6,058 bases of DNA, taken from the NCBI GenBank assembly GCA_002427055.1, contig DIPA01000035.1, positions 8,760-14,817 of the forward strand, given 5' to 3'. Positions within the stretch are counted from its first letter, which is position 1. Every line of letters starts with the position of its first letter. The DNA comes from Firmicutes bacterium UBA5500. Lineage in GTDB: Bacteria; Bacillota; UBA994; UBA5500. The translations under genes were made by a program, and so were the position numbers. This document shows positions 5,275 to 6,058 of the stretch, piece after piece. A model generated the notes under the pieces. That model worked only from the letters and a program-made list of their open reading frames with translations. It was not told the DNA's origin and did no database searches.

Positions 5275-6058
5275 ATGAAAGAACGTATAGCGATCGTAAC
5301 CGACAGTACTGCCGATATCCCACCTAGTGTAGCAAACGAATTAGGAATCACCGTTATCCCGTTAACAGTAAATTTCAACACACAGCAGTACCTAGACGGA
5401 GTTGAAATCAGTAGTGACGAGTTCTACCCCATGCTGACGGCTAGTACGAACTTGCCGACTACCTCTCAACCTTCACCGGCAGAATTTCGCAGCATTTATG
5501 AGCGTCTACTAGAGGATCACGATAGTATTATCAGTATCCATATTTCCTCTGGGCTATCTGGGACCATTACATCTGCGCTGACGGCCAGAGAACTAGTGCA
5601 AGGCGATATTCACGTATTTGACTCGCGCTCCATCAGCTTAGGCATTGCCCTCATTGCTACTGAGGCGGTGGATATGGTGAAACAAGGCCTAAGTGCGGCG
5701 GAGATCATTGCTCGACTGGAGCAAGTGCGCGAGGGCACAGAAGTCATGTTCACCCTTGATACGCTCGAGTATCTGCGTAAAGGCGGACGTATTGGCAAAG
5801 TACAAGCCGTCATGGGAGCTCTCCTGAGTATCAAACCCATCGTACGGGTAGTAGACGGCATTTATATCCCTGTTGGCAAAGTGCGCCGCCAAGAACAAGC
5901 TTTGCAAGAAATAGTGCAGCAATTCCAGGCACTCGCCGTCAATAAGACCGTAAAGCGCATTGTCGTAGCACACGGAGCAGCGCAAAAGGCGGCCGAGCTA
6001 CTAACTGACAAGATTAGACAAGCATTTGGTCGAGAACCGGACCTCACAGTTCAAGTAG
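5275..6058 (+). CDS. DegV-family fatty-acid-binding protein (FakB-like), cut by the window end
   Basis: The frame from ATG 5275 is open to the last base, giving 261 residues and no stop. Family members are about 280 aa, so only the C-terminal end is missing. Landmarks are IVTDSTADIP (7-16), the LPTTSQPSP segment (60-68), ISIHISSGLSGT (86-97), VFDSRSISLG (114-123), LEYLRKGGRIG (164-174) and SIKPIV (185-190). TSQPS and SSGLSGT are the conserved parts of the pocket that hold a bound fatty acid. In characterised Gram-positive members (FakB) the protein presents the fatty acid to the kinase FakA, producing acyl-phosphate for phospholipid synthesis. It is cytosolic. The expected final motif with a conserved His-x-GPG lies beyond the window. 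No fakA is in view, and many Bacillota have several degV paralogues, so which fatty acid it prefers cannot be told. It follows a long leader and has its own promoter signals. Confidence 0.92.
   Translation, partial: MKERIAIVTDSTADIPPSVANELGITVIPLTVNFNTQQYLDGVEISSDEFYPMLTASTNLPTTSQPSPAEFRSIYERLLEDHDSIISIHISSGLSGTITSALTARELVQGDIHVFDSRSISLGIALIATEAVDMVKQGLSAAEIIARLEQVREGTEVMFTLDTLEYLRKGGRIGKVQAVMGALLSIKPIVRVVDGIYIPVGKVRRQEQALQEIVQQFQALAVNKTVKRIVVAHGAAQKAAELLTDKIRQAFGREPDLTVQV

Overview
This 6058-base window looks like an ordinary chromosomal stretch of a Bacillota (Firmicutes) bacterium, most likely an anaerobe of the Clostridia or Negativicutes type. That placement is an inference. It rests on strong AGGAGG-type ribosome binding sites before nearly every gene, a TTG start, Rho-independent terminators with tight GC stems and T-runs, a lysine exporter that seems to be split into two genes, and a DegV-family gene. 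All supported genes lie on the + strand. I see no transposase, integrase, tRNA, rRNA or CRISPR array, and no base-composition break by eye.

Bases 1-3062 form one unit with no internal terminator that I can see. It opens with the last codons of a gene that overlaps the next start by ATGA, probably the small N-terminal half of LysO. The 200-aa membrane half of LysO (38-640) follows. After a short gap come two overlapping genes for CNNM/CorC-family (DUF21 plus CBS pair) membrane proteins (710-1762 and 1756-3018), then a strong terminator (3028-3062). The two CorC-like proteins are not equivalent. The first keeps the membrane ion-site motifs but has a degraded second CBS motif and no C-terminal CorC_HlyC domain. 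The second keeps the CBS motif and the C-terminal domain but has changed two membrane-site motifs. This complementary pattern is the most interesting feature of the window.

Bases 3063-3730 hold a small uncharacterised protein with an N-terminal membrane anchor or signal peptide (3165-3614), followed by a promoter region with repeated TTGCACA words.

Bases 3731-5021 carry a stand-alone PLP-dependent alpha-oxoamine synthase (KBL/BioF/SPT superfamily) with its own promoter and terminator. All catalytic residues are visible, but no neighbour gives its substrate. Its C-terminal half reads closer to bacterial serine palmitoyltransferase-like enzymes than to BioF.

Bases 5022-6058 hold a perfect TATAAT box, an untranslated leader of about 180 bases with several inverted repeats, and a DegV-family (FakB-like fatty-acid-binding) gene that runs off the end of the window. 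The oxoamine synthase and DegV may share a link to acyl-chain metabolism, but each has its own transcription signals, so this is only a suggestion.
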